Positions 1 through 7,714 of a stretch of DNA of 18,300 nt are shown piece by piece (positions within the stretch are counted from its first letter, which is position 1; every line of letters starts with the position of its first letter). The stretch covers positions 1-18,300 of the forward strand of contig CAYSZB010000047.1 in NCBI GenBank assembly GCA_964435475.1, in the 5' to 3' direction. This stretch comes from CAYSZB01 sp964435475. GTDB taxonomy: Bacteria; Chloroflexota; Anaerolineae; Anaerolineales; Anaerolineaceae. Below the pieces are notes generated by a model, which saw only the letters and a list, made by a program, of their open reading frames with translations, was not told the origin of the DNA and made no database searches. Position numbers and translations under genes: made by a program.

Positions 1-323
1 TCGAGATTGGCTTTGGCCTGGGGAACCATGACAAAGAACTTTTGCAGTTCCTCACAGGCATAATCTTGGCAATCAGCGCAGGTCTGTAAACCACGGTCAA
101 GGGCACATTTCCTTATGCAACAAAACTGGCAATACCCACCCAGGCGGACAGTCGCATGGCAGCCATCGCAGGTCACTGCACTGATCTCCATTTCCGGTGA
201 GTTATATTCAACTCGCCATTTCTCCAGCACCTTCATCTTTCCCGCTTCATCATTCGCCTGCGTTGCGATATACGCCTCACATTGACTGCAGTCCAGGCCA
301 CAATAAGCAATCATCTTATCCAT
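1..323 (-). CDS. Cysteine-rich DUF3795-like protein (partial, C-terminus beyond window)
   Basis: The minus strand is open from an ATG at 323 to the left edge, giving 107 residues without a stop, so the C-terminus is missing. The product begins MDKMIAYCGLDCSQC and carries 12 cysteines (C8, C12, C15, C52, C55, C65, C68, C69, C73, C82, C85, C90). The opening CGLDCxxC followed by CxxC groups is the pattern of the DUF3795 family, small proteins of unknown function thought to bind metal, probably zinc or an Fe-S cluster. The start is set by GGAGG placed a few bases upstream (TTGGAGGATGAATG). It lies only 12 bp after the stop of the DUF4332-like gene and is the last visible gene of a four-gene minus-strand run. 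Family assignment rests on the cysteine pattern. The function is unknown. Confidence 0.8.
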   Translation of the reverse strand, partial: MDKMIAYCGLDCSQCEAYIATQANDEAGKMKVLEKWRVEYNSPEMEISAVTCDGCHATVRLGGYCQFCCIRKCALDRGLQTCADCQDYACEELQKFFVMVPQAKANL

Positions 324-335
324 TCATCCTCCAAG

Positions 336-1043
336 CTATCCCTCTTCCAGGTATTCTACTTTTCTTTCCAATTTCTTCGCAGTTTCAATAGTGCATAGTG
401 CTTCTTTGGGCAAGGTGGCGATTCCCGGGAAATTAGTCTCTGCCACGAATTTCTTCAGAGCATCCACCAGGCCTTCAGGGCTCTGCGCTGCCAATTTATC
501 CAGGGTATCAAAGCCCGAATCAAGATACAGCCTGGTACGGGTTGTCTTCACCGAAAACAGGCGAGACAAGTCCGCCATTTTGACCAGGTCAAGTAATTCC
601 TGATAACCCACTCCCAGGCTATTGGCAAGTTCCTCGCGCGATGCATGGTCATGACTGACCGCCAGCAGTTGGTTGGCATTACGGATCCCTTTTTCAGCCA
701 ATTTGCCAAGTAAACCGGGGTCGACGCCCATTAGTTCCCGTAAGAGCAAGGGCTTACGATCTTTATCCAGCATTTCACTGCGCATCACGCCGGCAACCTG
801 CTTCAGGTCCTCCCTGCCAATATAGTCAAAAAAGCCTGTCAGTCCATATAGCAGATTCTTGGGCTGCTTTTTAGAGACCTTGAGAAACCCTTGCAGGTCA
901 CTGCTCTCAATGCCACTCTCCAGAGATCTCCCGTCGAGCGCCAGGAATTTCTCGAACTCATCCACCGCCCAAATTGTTCTCTCGATGGCAGCTTTTGAGT
1001 GGCCTTTCTTCTTAAGATAAGCAGATAATTTTTCCCTATCCAT
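336..1043 (-). CDS. DUF4332-like helix-hairpin-helix protein
   Basis: This encodes 235 residues. I chose the ATG at 1043 because GAGGAGGG lies just upstream of it; the frame stays open upstream to 1106, but that part overlaps the preceding gene and has no good ribosome-binding site. Residues about 1-88 are helical and resemble the SAM-like N-terminal core-binding fold of tyrosine recombinases (a DEFEKFLALDG segment, then repeated leucines), but no catalytic domain follows. Residues about 100-230 resemble DUF4332, a helix-hairpin-helix-like domain: GVDPGLLGKLAEKGIRNANQ, then SLGVGYQELLDLVKMADLSR and a second copy around 163-200. Such domains are suspected to bind nucleic acid or mediate protein contact. 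It is soluble, with no signal peptide. It is 10 bp downstream of the methyltransferase-like gene and 12 bp upstream of the DUF3795 gene. The role is unknown. Confidence 0.75.
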   Translation of the reverse strand: MDREKLSAYLKKKGHSKAAIERTIWAVDEFEKFLALDGRSLESGIESSDLQGFLKVSKKQPKNLLYGLTGFFDYIGREDLKQVAGVMRSEMLDKDRKPLLLRELMGVDPGLLGKLAEKGIRNANQLLAVSHDHASREELANSLGVGYQELLDLVKMADLSRLFSVKTTRTRLYLDSGFDTLDKLAAQSPEGLVDALKKFVAETNFPGIATLPKEALCTIETAKKLERKVEYLEEG

Positions 1044-1053
1044 TATTCCCTCC

Positions 1054-1764
1054 TCACCAGATTTCAGGGAACATGCGGAAGCGTGTCTTCCTGGCATAAT
1101 CTGCATAACCGGGTAGTTCCTTCTGCAAAGTGCGGTCTTCCAGCCAGGTACGGATCACCAGGGCCACCAGGAAAAGTGCCGTGGCAATATATGCCAACAT
1201 TGAATCAAGGATCAGTGGGATGCTTAAGCACATAAAGAAGATCCCCAGATAGCCGGGATGGCGTACAAAGCGATAAGGACCCTTCGTGGCAACCTTGTGC
1301 CCTGCCTGTATGTTGACCGTGCCATCAAAAAAGCTGTTGGACGCCATCGCCCAAAAAATGAACAGGCTGCCGAGCACCAGCAACCCGAGACCGACCCACA
1401 ACACCCAGGGCCTTTCGAAAGAAGACCAGCCAAAGCGTTCATCCAGTCCTGCCAAAATGCTGATGCCCAACGAACTGAACGCCACCAGCGGTGCCAGGAC
1501 CAGGTCCCATGACTTGTTGGCTTTGCCTTTATGGGTGGTGCGCTTTATCAGCAGGTCTTTTTGCGTCCTCAAAAGCCAAAGGTCACCCAATATCTTGATC
1601 AGGATCAATGCCGCTATAAAGACCCAGCCATGCACCCACTTGAGCGTTCCAGCCGCCAGGAACAGGGCAAGACCTGAAAGGATCAGGCCAAAGATCTCTT
1701 TGCCCAGCCAGGTTTTAAGTCCTTTTTCCTGATTGATCGGTCGTTCCTGTTCAATTTGGTCCAT
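1054..1764 (-). CDS. Isoprenylcysteine carboxyl methyltransferase-like (ICMT/PEMT) membrane protein
   Basis: This 236-residue integral membrane protein has hydrophobic segments at about 24-40, 45-66, 88-107, 119-141 and 172-205. The C-terminal signature is clear: GPYRFVRHPGYLG at 162-174 and the ED pair at 209-210 with LPGYADYARKTRFR at 217-230. This is the S-adenosylmethionine-binding region of the ICMT/phospholipid methyltransferase superfamily. Bacterial members methylate unknown small molecules or lipids; the substrate here cannot be read from sequence. The ATG at 1764 is preferred to the in-frame GTG at 1770 because GAGG of the site TGAGGTGAAAATG stands five bases before the ATG. It starts 7 bp after the upstream ClbS/DinB-like stop, so the two are probably translationally linked. 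Confidence 0.85.
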   Translation of the reverse strand: MDQIEQERPINQEKGLKTWLGKEIFGLILSGLALFLAAGTLKWVHGWVFIAALILIKILGDLWLLRTQKDLLIKRTTHKGKANKSWDLVLAPLVAFSSLGISILAGLDERFGWSSFERPWVLWVGLGLLVLGSLFIFWAMASNSFFDGTVNIQAGHKVATKGPYRFVRHPGYLGIFFMCLSIPLILDSMLAYIATALFLVALVIRTWLEDRTLQKELPGYADYARKTRFRMFPEIW

Positions 1765-1771
1765 TTTCACC

Positions 1772-2269
1772 TCACTTATGATTCTTCCAGGTGGATATTG
1801 CCTGGTAATGTTCCCGGTAGTGGTCCAGAGTGTTGTTCAGCACCAGGTCCACCAGGATATATTCTCCCAGCCACTCAAAATGATGTTTTTCAAACAATTC
1901 ATCTTCGTCCAGGGAGTTGATAAAGGCAGAGACTTCTGTGAATGACTGCTCAAAGGCATCCTGCACCGCCTGCAGTGGGTCCGCCCAATGCTTTTCAAAA
2001 ACCGCCCTGTTCAAGGCATCAATCTCGTCCCAACCAAAAGCCGGCAGATTGGCATCCACTTCCAGGCTGACCAGTTGCTTGCGATACCAGCCCATCATGG
2101 TCTGCTCCCAAAAGGTGATGTGCGCCATGACATCTTTGACCGACCATGCACCGCAGGTCCCAGGCAGCAGTTTTTCACTGTCGGTGATGTCCCGAAGCAA
2201 ACTCTCGAGGGCGGAATGTTCAATCTGCAGCTGGCTGATCAACTCTTTTTTGGTAAGTGGCTCAGTCAT
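1772..2269 (-). CDS. ClbS/DfsB-like DinB superfamily protein
   Basis: This 165-residue protein is a four-helix bundle of the DinB/ClbS (DUF1706) type. Visible markers are TCGAWSVKDVMAHITFWEQ (38-56), with H50 as the first putative metal ligand, and LDHYREHY (149-156) with H150 and H154, which gives the three-histidine pattern of the DinB fold. Relatives include the colibactin self-resistance protein ClbS and DinB-like hydrolases or thiol-dependent enzymes; the exact reaction is not predictable. The ATG at 2269 follows GGAGGAAGG (revcomp of 2271-2279). It is the first gene of the minus-strand run with the methyltransferase-like, DUF4332 and DUF3795 genes. I see no convincing promoter between it and gyrA. 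Confidence 0.85.
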   Translation of the reverse strand: MTEPLTKKELISQLQIEHSALESLLRDITDSEKLLPGTCGAWSVKDVMAHITFWEQTMMGWYRKQLVSLEVDANLPAFGWDEIDALNRAVFEKHWADPLQAVQDAFEQSFTEVSAFINSLDEDELFEKHHFEWLGEYILVDLVLNNTLDHYREHYQAISTWKNHK

Positions 2270-2363
2270 CCTTCCTCCACATCCATCGTTGGTTATAGCT
2301 TGATTTTACATCCTTACGATCTTTTTTGCGCTAAAATGGTCAAAGTAAATCACAGGGCTGCGG

Positions 2364-2369
2364 TATAAT
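2364..2369 (+). promoter_or_regulatory. Predicted -10 box of gyrA
   Basis: A perfect TATAAT stands 75 bp upstream of the gyrA ATG. No good -35 hexamer is found at 16-18 bp, so the promoter call rests on the -10 only. Transcription would start near 2376 and give a leader of about 70 nt. Confidence 0.45.
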
Positions 2370-2393
2370 TAGGTGTTGTAAATTCATCAAGCG

Positions 2394-2421
2394 AAATAAC
2401 AGCATATCCATGCTGTTATTT
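2394..2421 (+). repeat. 12-bp perfect inverted repeat in the gyrA leader
   Basis: AAATAACAGCAT at 2394-2405 is exactly repeated in reverse complement at 2410-2421, with the loop ATCC. The second arm runs into TTTTT (2419-2423). It lies between the predicted -10 and the gyrA ribosome-binding site. It could be a weak intrinsic terminator (attenuator), an mRNA hairpin or a protein operator. Only three of the twelve pairs are GC. Confidence 0.75.
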
Positions 2422-2444
2422 TTAACGAAATAGCAGGATCTACT

Positions 2445-4904
2445 ATGGAAGATAAATCAGAAGAACAAGTTAAGAGCGCTGTGCAATCAGTGGATATTGA
2501 CCACCAGATGCGCGAAGCTTACCTGGATTACGCCATGAGCACGATCGTGGCGCGGGCGCTGCCTGATGTGCGTGACGGTCTCAAACCCGTCCATCGGCGC
2601 ATCCTCTATGCCATGCAAGACATGGGAATCCATTACAATACGGCCTTCAAGAAATCAGCCCGTATTGTCGGAGAGGTGCTCGGCAAGTATCACCCGCATG
2701 GTGACTCAGCCGTTTATGAATCCATGGCAAGAATGGCACAGGACTTTTCGATGCGCTACATGCTCGTGGATGGCCAGGGCAACTTTGGCTCAGTCGATGG
2801 TGACTCACCAGCTGCCATGCGCTATACCGAAGCCCGCCTGACCGCCATGGCGGATGACCTTTTGGTAGACCTGGAGAAGGACACCGTTGACTTTATTGAT
2901 AACTTTGACGGGTCCCTCAAAGAACCCGTTGTATTGCCCTCCCGCCTGCCCAACCTGCTGCTCAACGGCTCGTATGGCATCGCCGTCGGTATGGCAACCA
3001 ACATCCCGCCCCATAATTTACGTGAATTGATCTCCGGCATAAACCTGCTGATCGACCGCTATGACGAGATCGATGACATCAGCATTGAAGAGCTGTTACA
3101 CCACGTCAAAGGCCCTGATTTCCCGACCGGCGGCATCATTGTAGGCGATGAAGGCATCCGCCAGGCTTACAGCACCGGCAAGGGCAAGTTAACAGTGCGT
3201 GGCGTTGCCAATATTGAAGAATTCAAGAATGGCAGGTTTGCCATTGTCATCACCGAAATTCCCTACCAGCTCAACAAGACCAGCCTGATCGAACGCATTG
3301 CAGAACTGGTCCGCGATGGCAAGATCGATGCAATCTCAGACCTGCGCGATGAATCGGATCGCCGGGGAATGAGCATTGTGATCGAGCTCAAACGCGGCAG
3401 CCAACCAAAAAAGGTGCTTAACCAGCTTTACAAATACACCCCCCTGCAATCCACGTTTGGCGTCCAGCTCTTGGCGTTGGTGGATGGCGAGCCGCGTATG
3501 TTGACCCTCAAGCGGGCAATGCACCTCTTCATCGAGCACCGTGAGGATGTGATCGCCCGCCGGTCGCAGTACGAACTGGACAAAGCCAAAAAACGCGCTC
3601 ACATCCTGGATGGTTTGCTGATCGCCCTCGCCAACCTGGATGCGGTCATCAAGACCATCCGTGAATCGGCTGATGCCGATGTTGCCAAGACCAACCTGAT
3701 GACACGCTTCAATCTCAGCGAGCTTCAGGCACAGGCGATCCTTGACATGCAGTTGCGCCGCCTGGCAGCCCTTGAAAGACAAAAGATCGAAGACGAACAC
3801 CGCGAGATCATGGAACGCATCGCCTACCTGGAAGACCTGCTGGCACACCCCAAAAAGATCCTCGACCTGATCCGCATTGACCTGAATGAAATGGCTGCCA
3901 AATATGGCGATGACCGCCGCACACGCATCGCTCCCGACGCAGATACGGACCTATCTGACGAAGCGCTCGTGCAGGATGAGCCGGTATTTGTCAGCATCAC
4001 CCAACGGGGTTATATCAAGCGGGTCAATGACAAGACCTACCGTTCCCAGAACAGGGGCGGTCGCGGCGTTTTGGGTCAATCGGTGCGCGAAGAGGACGAG
4101 ATTGCCTTCTTCCTGCGCTGCAACACCCTGGGGACGATCCTTTTCTTCTCAGACAAGGGCAAGGTCTATTCTGAACGGGTCTACCAGATCCCGGATGAAA
4201 GCCGCCAGGGTCGGGGAATACCCCTGGTCAACATTATCAGTGTGGATCCCGATGAGATGATCACAGCCGTACTGCCGGTGCCGGATTTTCGCAAAGCTGA
4301 ATTCTGTACCATGGCAACCCGCCAGGGCAAGGTGAAACGCGTGGCGCTGTCAGAATTTGAAAGCGTACGTCCCTCCGGCCTGGCAGCGATCAAGATAGAG
4401 GAAGGTGACCGGTTGGGGTGGGTCTGCCTGACCACCGGGAAAAACGAGATCATCCTTGTCACCAAGCAAGGCAACGCCCTGCGTTATGATGAAAATGAGA
4501 TCCGTGCCATGGGTCGTACTGCCGTGGGAGTGACCGGTATTCGTTTCAAGGGTGATGACTGCCTGGCAGGGATGGAAGTCCTGGAAGAGGGTGGCTACCT
4601 GCTGGTAATGAGCGAGAAAGGGTACGGCAAACGCACCCCGCTCAGTGAATATTCAGCCAAGAGCCGCGGCGGACTGGGTATAGCCTCCGTCACAAAGGAT
4701 GCCTACAAAAAAATTGGCTACATCTCTGCTGCCAGGGTGGTCCAGGAAAAAGATGAGGTCACGATCATTTCATCGGGGGGAATTGTCCTGCGATTGCGAG
4801 TGGTGGATATCTCGGTGCAGGGTCGAGCCACCAAGGGCGTCTCGTTGATGAAACTGGAAAAAGATGACACCATAGCAGCTGTTGCCAGGATAACAGAAGT
4901 CTAG
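2445..4904 (+). CDS. gyrA: DNA gyrase subunit A
   Basis: GyrA, 819 residues, is the DNA-cleaving subunit of type IIA topoisomerase. With GyrB it introduces negative supercoils using ATP. The N-terminal breakage-reunion domain holds ALPDVRDGLKPVHRRILYAM (38-57), the quinolone region KYHPHGDSAVYES (81-93) and the catalytic tyrosine Y127 in AAMRYTEARL. The quinolone positions are S88 (E. coli S83) and E92 (E. coli D87); Ser plus Glu is a common wild-type pair, so no target resistance is seen. The C-terminal beta-pinwheel carries a GyrA box QNRGGRG at 535-541, which favours gyrase over ParC; the usual second residue is Arg or Lys, here Asn. Length is normal for the family and no acidic tail is present. 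AGGA stands six bases before the ATG. No gyrB is in the window. Confidence 0.97.
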   Translation: MEDKSEEQVKSAVQSVDIDHQMREAYLDYAMSTIVARALPDVRDGLKPVHRRILYAMQDMGIHYNTAFKKSARIVGEVLGKYHPHGDSAVYESMARMAQDFSMRYMLVDGQGNFGSVDGDSPAAMRYTEARLTAMADDLLVDLEKDTVDFIDNFDGSLKEPVVLPSRLPNLLLNGSYGIAVGMATNIPPHNLRELISGINLLIDRYDEIDDISIEELLHHVKGPDFPTGGIIVGDEGIRQAYSTGKGKLTVRGVANIEEFKNGRFAIVITEIPYQLNKTSLIERIAELVRDGKIDAISDLRDESDRRGMSIVIELKRGSQPKKVLNQLYKYTPLQSTFGVQLLALVDGEPRMLTLKRAMHLFIEHREDVIARRSQYELDKAKKRAHILDGLLIALANLDAVIKTIRESADADVAKTNLMTRFNLSELQAQAILDMQLRRLAALERQKIEDEHREIMERIAYLEDLLAHPKKILDLIRIDLNEMAAKYGDDRRTRIAPDADTDLSDEALVQDEPVFVSITQRGYIKRVNDKTYRSQNRGGRGVLGQSVREEDEIAFFLRCNTLGTILFFSDKGKVYSERVYQIPDESRQGRGIPLVNIISVDPDEMITAVLPVPDFRKAEFCTMATRQGKVKRVALSEFESVRPSGLAAIKIEEGDRLGWVCLTTGKNEIILVTKQGNALRYDENEIRAMGRTAVGVTGIRFKGDDCLAGMEVLEEGGYLLVMSEKGYGKRTPLSEYSAKSRGGLGIASVTKDAYKKIGYISAARVVQEKDEVTIISSGGIVLRLRVVDISVQGRATKGVSLMKLEKDDTIAAVARITEV

Positions 4905-4920
4905 TATGTAATTAAATAAA

Positions 4921-4956
4921 TCCCCCCACCATTTGCATGGATGGGGGGACTTTTTT
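4921..4956 (+). terminator. Intrinsic terminator of gyrA
   Basis: TCCCCCCA (4921-4928) pairs with TGGGGGGA (4942-4949). An inner CCAT/ATGG stem and a run of six T (4951-4956) complete it. It starts 16 bp after the gyrA stop. The convergent GyrI-like gene ends at 4965, so it may serve both directions; the minus-strand exit reads TTTATTTAATT. Confidence 0.92.
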
Positions 4957-4964
4957 ATGCCTGG

Positions 4965-5429
4965 CTATGCCTTTATCGGCATGTAAAGGTCAAGCGATAA
5001 TTCATCCATTGGAGCAAACAGGTTGAGATGTTCTTCCAGCCACTGGTGGTCGTGGGCAAACTGGTATGGGCTGGTCTCCCGCCATTTGACAAACTGCTGC
5101 CAGGTGGGTCCGATGGTCTCCACACCCTTGCAACCTATCACAGCATACAATCCGCCTTGAAAGGATATCATCTCACCCTCTCCAGGGTCCTGGAAGGCCT
5201 CATCTGTTGTGATCCAAACATCATAACCGTAATTCGGGCTGCCAGGAGCAGGATCAGGATTGTTGAAGCCAAAGAAACGATGCGGTTTTTCATCTTCCAG
5301 GATGTGGCTTTCAGCCAGCCATTTTTTGACCTTATCAAATGCGACCGACTCAGGACTGGGGCCAAATCCATGGAAACAGACCGCTTTGAAAGGATCAAGC
5401 TTGACAATTCGTACTTCCAAGTCATTCAT
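4965..5429 (-). CDS. GyrI-like small-molecule-binding domain protein
   Basis: This encodes 154 residues. The ATG at 5429 is chosen because GAGGAGAA lies just upstream; the frame extends to 5480, but that part would cover the promoter. The whole protein is one GyrI-like/AraC effector-binding domain (SHS2 duplicated fold): VRIVKLDPFKAVCFHGFG at the N-terminus, NYGYDVWITTDE (66-77), FQGGLYAVIGCKG (90-102) and LDLYMPIK at the end. Such stand-alone domains bind hydrophobic or cationic small molecules, and some hydrolyse cyclopropane-type toxins; despite the name, most do not inhibit gyrase. No DNA-binding domain is present. It is divergent from the WYL regulator and convergent with gyrA. I infer that the WYL protein controls it. 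Confidence 0.85.
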   Translation of the reverse strand: MNDLEVRIVKLDPFKAVCFHGFGPSPESVAFDKVKKWLAESHILEDEKPHRFFGFNNPDPAPGSPNYGYDVWITTDEAFQDPGEGEMISFQGGLYAVIGCKGVETIGPTWQQFVKWRETSPYQFAHDHQWLEEHLNLFAPMDELSLDLYMPIKA

Positions 5430-5445
5430 AAGTTCTCCTCGATTT

Positions 5446-5477
5446 CTTATCATAAAACAGATACGATAAGATCTTAA
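5446..5477 (-). promoter_or_regulatory. Predicted promoter and overlapping inverted repeat of the GyrI-like gene
   Basis: On the minus strand TTAAGA (5472-5477) and TATGAT (5449-5454) are 17 bp apart. The repeat CTTATC (5446-5451) / GATAAG (5465-5470) covers the -10 box and part of the spacer, which suits a repressor or activator site. Each half is only six bases, so chance is possible. Confidence 0.4.
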
Positions 5478-5503
5478 CATAAATAGTTGCCATCCTTTGT
5501 CAT

Positions 5504-5521
5504 CTATTTTTGATAAAATAG
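5504..5521. repeat. 18-bp inverted repeat directly before the WYL regulator start
   Basis: CTATTTT (5504-5510) and AAAATAG (5515-5521) form a perfect dyad around TGAT, four bases before the ATG at 5526. It may be an autoregulatory operator. It is AT-rich, so it could also simply be promoter sequence. Confidence 0.45.
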
Positions 5522-5525
5522 GTAA

Positions 5526-6491
5526 ATGCGTGCAGACCGTCTCTTATCGATGATGTTCATCCTGCAAAGCCGCGGGAAAATGACTGCCAAAGACCTGGCG
5601 GAGAAACTGGAAGTTAGCCTTCGCACAGTCTACCGTGATGTGGATGCCTTGGGCATTGCCGGAGTGCCTGTCTATGCCGAGAAAGGTCCCCACGGGGGCA
5701 TTGCACTGCTTGAAGAATTCAGGACATCATTAACAGGTTTGACACCAGGCGAAACCAGGGCATTATTCATGTTAAGGATCCCGGACCCTTTGACCCAGCT
5801 GGGAGTGGCTGGTGAATTAAACTCCGCCTTGTTAAAACTCAGCGCTGCACTGCCTGCCAGCCGACGGGAAGATGAAGAACATACCCGCAATCGTTTTCAC
5901 CTCGATGCAGCCTGGTGGTCAAAAGGAAATGAGCCTGTGCCTTTTCTACAACAGGTCCATGAAGCGGTCTGGCATGATCAACTTTTATTCATTCACTATC
6001 GAACGTTTTTTGGTACCGAGTTTGAGCTGGTCATCCAACCCCTTGCCTTGGTAGCCAAAGCCAGTGTGTGGTACCTTGTTTATATGCATAATGATCACAC
6101 GCGGGTCATCCGGGTTTCAGATATCCTGCATGCAGTGATGCAGCCGGAAAAGTTTGCCCGGCCAAGGTCATTTGACCTGCAAAAATTCTGGAAATCATAT
6201 TGCGAAGAGATCGCATCCAGGCCTCCACTAATGGCAGATGTAAAGGTAAGAACTGAACTGTTCCCGATATTACCCCGCTATTTTGGCAACCAGGTCAGAA
6301 AACAATTATCAGCAGCTGTGAAAGATGAACATGGCTGGTGCAGGTTAAGCCTTCCATTTGATGATTTCTTTACCGCCCGTGAGCGGATTCTGGCATTTGG
6401 AAATGCCATTGAGGTTATAAGCCCCCTCCCTCTTCGGGAAAGCGTGGCTGATTTTGCCAGGCATACAGCTGCTCTGTATCCACAATTTTAA
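5526..6491 (+). CDS. HTH/WYL-domain transcriptional regulator (YafY type)
   Basis: This 321-residue regulator has an N-terminal winged helix-turn-helix at 1-62 (MRADRLLSMMFILQSRG, then LAEKLEVSLRTVYRDVDAL at 24-42, the recognition helix). A central WYL domain spans about 137-205, with the name-giving tripeptide at 182-184 (SVWYLVYMHND) and RVIRVSDI following. A C-terminal WCX-like extension covers about 240-315. WYL proteins sense nucleic acid or small ligands and act as repressors or activators; no effector is evident. The ribosome-binding site is poor (TAGG before AAATG), so it may be made at a low level. It is divergent from the GyrI-like gene, 96 bp apart, and probably controls it and itself. 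A terminator follows. Confidence 0.92.
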   Translation: MRADRLLSMMFILQSRGKMTAKDLAEKLEVSLRTVYRDVDALGIAGVPVYAEKGPHGGIALLEEFRTSLTGLTPGETRALFMLRIPDPLTQLGVAGELNSALLKLSAALPASRREDEEHTRNRFHLDAAWWSKGNEPVPFLQQVHEAVWHDQLLFIHYRTFFGTEFELVIQPLALVAKASVWYLVYMHNDHTRVIRVSDILHAVMQPEKFARPRSFDLQKFWKSYCEEIASRPPLMADVKVRTELFPILPRYFGNQVRKQLSAAVKDEHGWCRLSLPFDDFFTARERILAFGNAIEVISPLPLRESVADFARHTAALYPQF

Positions 6492-6514
6492 GAAACCGGG
6501 TCCGGTTCAACTTT

Positions 6515-6549
6515 AAGCGGGTTGGTCGAGTAGGCCAACCCGCTTTCTT
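6515..6549 (+). terminator. Intrinsic terminator of the WYL regulator gene
   Basis: AAGCGGGTTGG (6515-6525) pairs over 11 bp with CCAACCCGCTT (6535-6545), and TTTCTTT follows (T of the arm onward). It begins 24 bp after the stop and 14 bp before the convergent rsgA end. The minus side has no T run, so its use by rsgA is doubtful. Confidence 0.85.
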
Positions 6550-6562
6550 TGGTCATATGAGC

Positions 6563-7633
6563 TTATTTGCCATGCACGTCCTCTGTGCCCATGCTGAGAA
6601 AGCTCTGGTACCGCCTTTGACTGATCGATCCGTCAGAGACTGCCTTGCGTATGGCACATCCCGGTTCTTTGTCATGCTGACAATCCAGCCCGAACTTGCA
6701 TTTGCCCACAAAAGGGCTCATCTCCGGGAAGAATAGCGCCAGGTCTTGACCCTGTGTTTCCCATAAGCCAAATTCGCGCATGCCGGGAGTATCCACAACG
6801 GCGCCTCCGAAGTCCAGGCTAAACATTTCCAGGTTGGTGGTCGTATGCCTGCCCTTACCGGTTGCTTCACTGACTGCCTTGACCTTCAATCCCAGTTCAG
6901 GCTGCACTGCATTGAGCAGCGATGTTTTTCCCACCCCGGACTTGCCCACAAAGACAGTGATTTTATCCTTCAGCAATTCCCTGATCTCAGGTAAACCCAT
7001 TCCACTGACCGTACTGGTCATAAGCACCGGGTAACCTATTGTGCGATACTCCTTGACAGCCTCATCAAGTGATGAAGCGTGGTCATCCTGCCCAGGTGCC
7101 AGGTCGGTCTTGGTGATGATGATCAGGGAATGCAAACCCAGCGATTCAGCTGAGACCAGGTAGCGGTCGAGCATGTTCCATTTTGGTGGAGGGTTGGCGG
7201 CTGCAAAAACCGGTGCCACAAGATCAACATTGGCAACGATCACCTGCTCAAACGGGTTGGCTGTTGGCATTGGCACGGATGTGCGGCGGGTCAACTTGTT
7301 GCACCGTGGCAGGAACTCTGTTATCACCCCGCTGCCATCCCCCGCCAGGGTAAATTGCACCATGTCGCCTACTGCCAGTGGATCCACATGGTCAAGGGTG
7401 ATCACCTTCTGCACACGGTGGCTCAGAGAGGTCGGTGCTGCTGTGGGATAGATCAGTTGCTTATGGATGCGGTTGGACACAGCGCAGGCAATGATCTTTT
7501 CTCCTGATAGCACTTCATACCGTCCCCGATCTTTGCGCATCACCAAACCCCTGTACTGCCCGTTCATAGTTACATCTTCCACCGGTTTAACATTTGATGG
7601 CTGATGCAATGTTGTATTTAATTCATAACTCAT
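6563..7633 (-). CDS. rsgA: Small-ribosomal-subunit biogenesis GTPase RsgA
   Basis: RsgA (YjeQ/YloQ), 356 residues, is a circularly permuted GTPase that checks late 30S assembly and is released on GTP hydrolysis. An OB-fold covers about 25-115. The G motifs follow in permuted order: G4 TKTD (174-177), the P-loop GKSGVGKTS (230-238), the G2 threonines in GKGRHTTT (259-266) and G3 DTPG (281-284). The zinc finger has C312, C318, H320 and C326, in the family spacing CxHxxEPxCA. The start at 7633 is set by GAGG about ten bases upstream. About 23 residues precede the OB-fold, and an internal ATG at 7567 with GGAAG upstream is an alternative. It is convergent with the WYL gene. Upstream lie the 21-residue ORF and its terminator, so expression may depend on read-through or on a weak promoter in 7634-7715. 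Confidence 0.95.
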   Translation of the reverse strand: MSYELNTTLHQPSNVKPVEDVTMNGQYRGLVMRKDRGRYEVLSGEKIIACAVSNRIHKQLIYPTAAPTSLSHRVQKVITLDHVDPLAVGDMVQFTLAGDGSGVITEFLPRCNKLTRRTSVPMPTANPFEQVIVANVDLVAPVFAAANPPPKWNMLDRYLVSAESLGLHSLIIITKTDLAPGQDDHASSLDEAVKEYRTIGYPVLMTSTVSGMGLPEIRELLKDKITVFVGKSGVGKTSLLNAVQPELGLKVKAVSEATGKGRHTTTNLEMFSLDFGGAVVDTPGMREFGLWETQGQDLALFFPEMSPFVGKCKFGLDCQHDKEPGCAIRKAVSDGSISQRRYQSFLSMGTEDVHGK

Positions 7634-7714
7634 TATTTTCGATCCTCAAAAATTTAAACGCCGTTTGATAACCCCATATTGTTTTTGATCGATCGGGAAG
7701 AATGAACTGATCCT

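Noticed and set aside
1286..1732. 148-codon open frame on the plus strand over the methyltransferase-like gene
   Set aside because: It is antisense to a gene with clear family motifs and a strong start site; the predicted protein is low in recognisable structure.
3336..3848. 170-codon open frame on the minus strand inside gyrA
   Set aside because: It is fully antisense to conserved GyrA coding sequence, has no ribosome-binding site and shows no recognisable protein.
6494..6507. AACCGG/CCGGTT inverted repeat after the WYL gene
   Set aside because: It is only six base pairs with a two-base loop and no T run; the adjacent 11-bp terminator explains the region.
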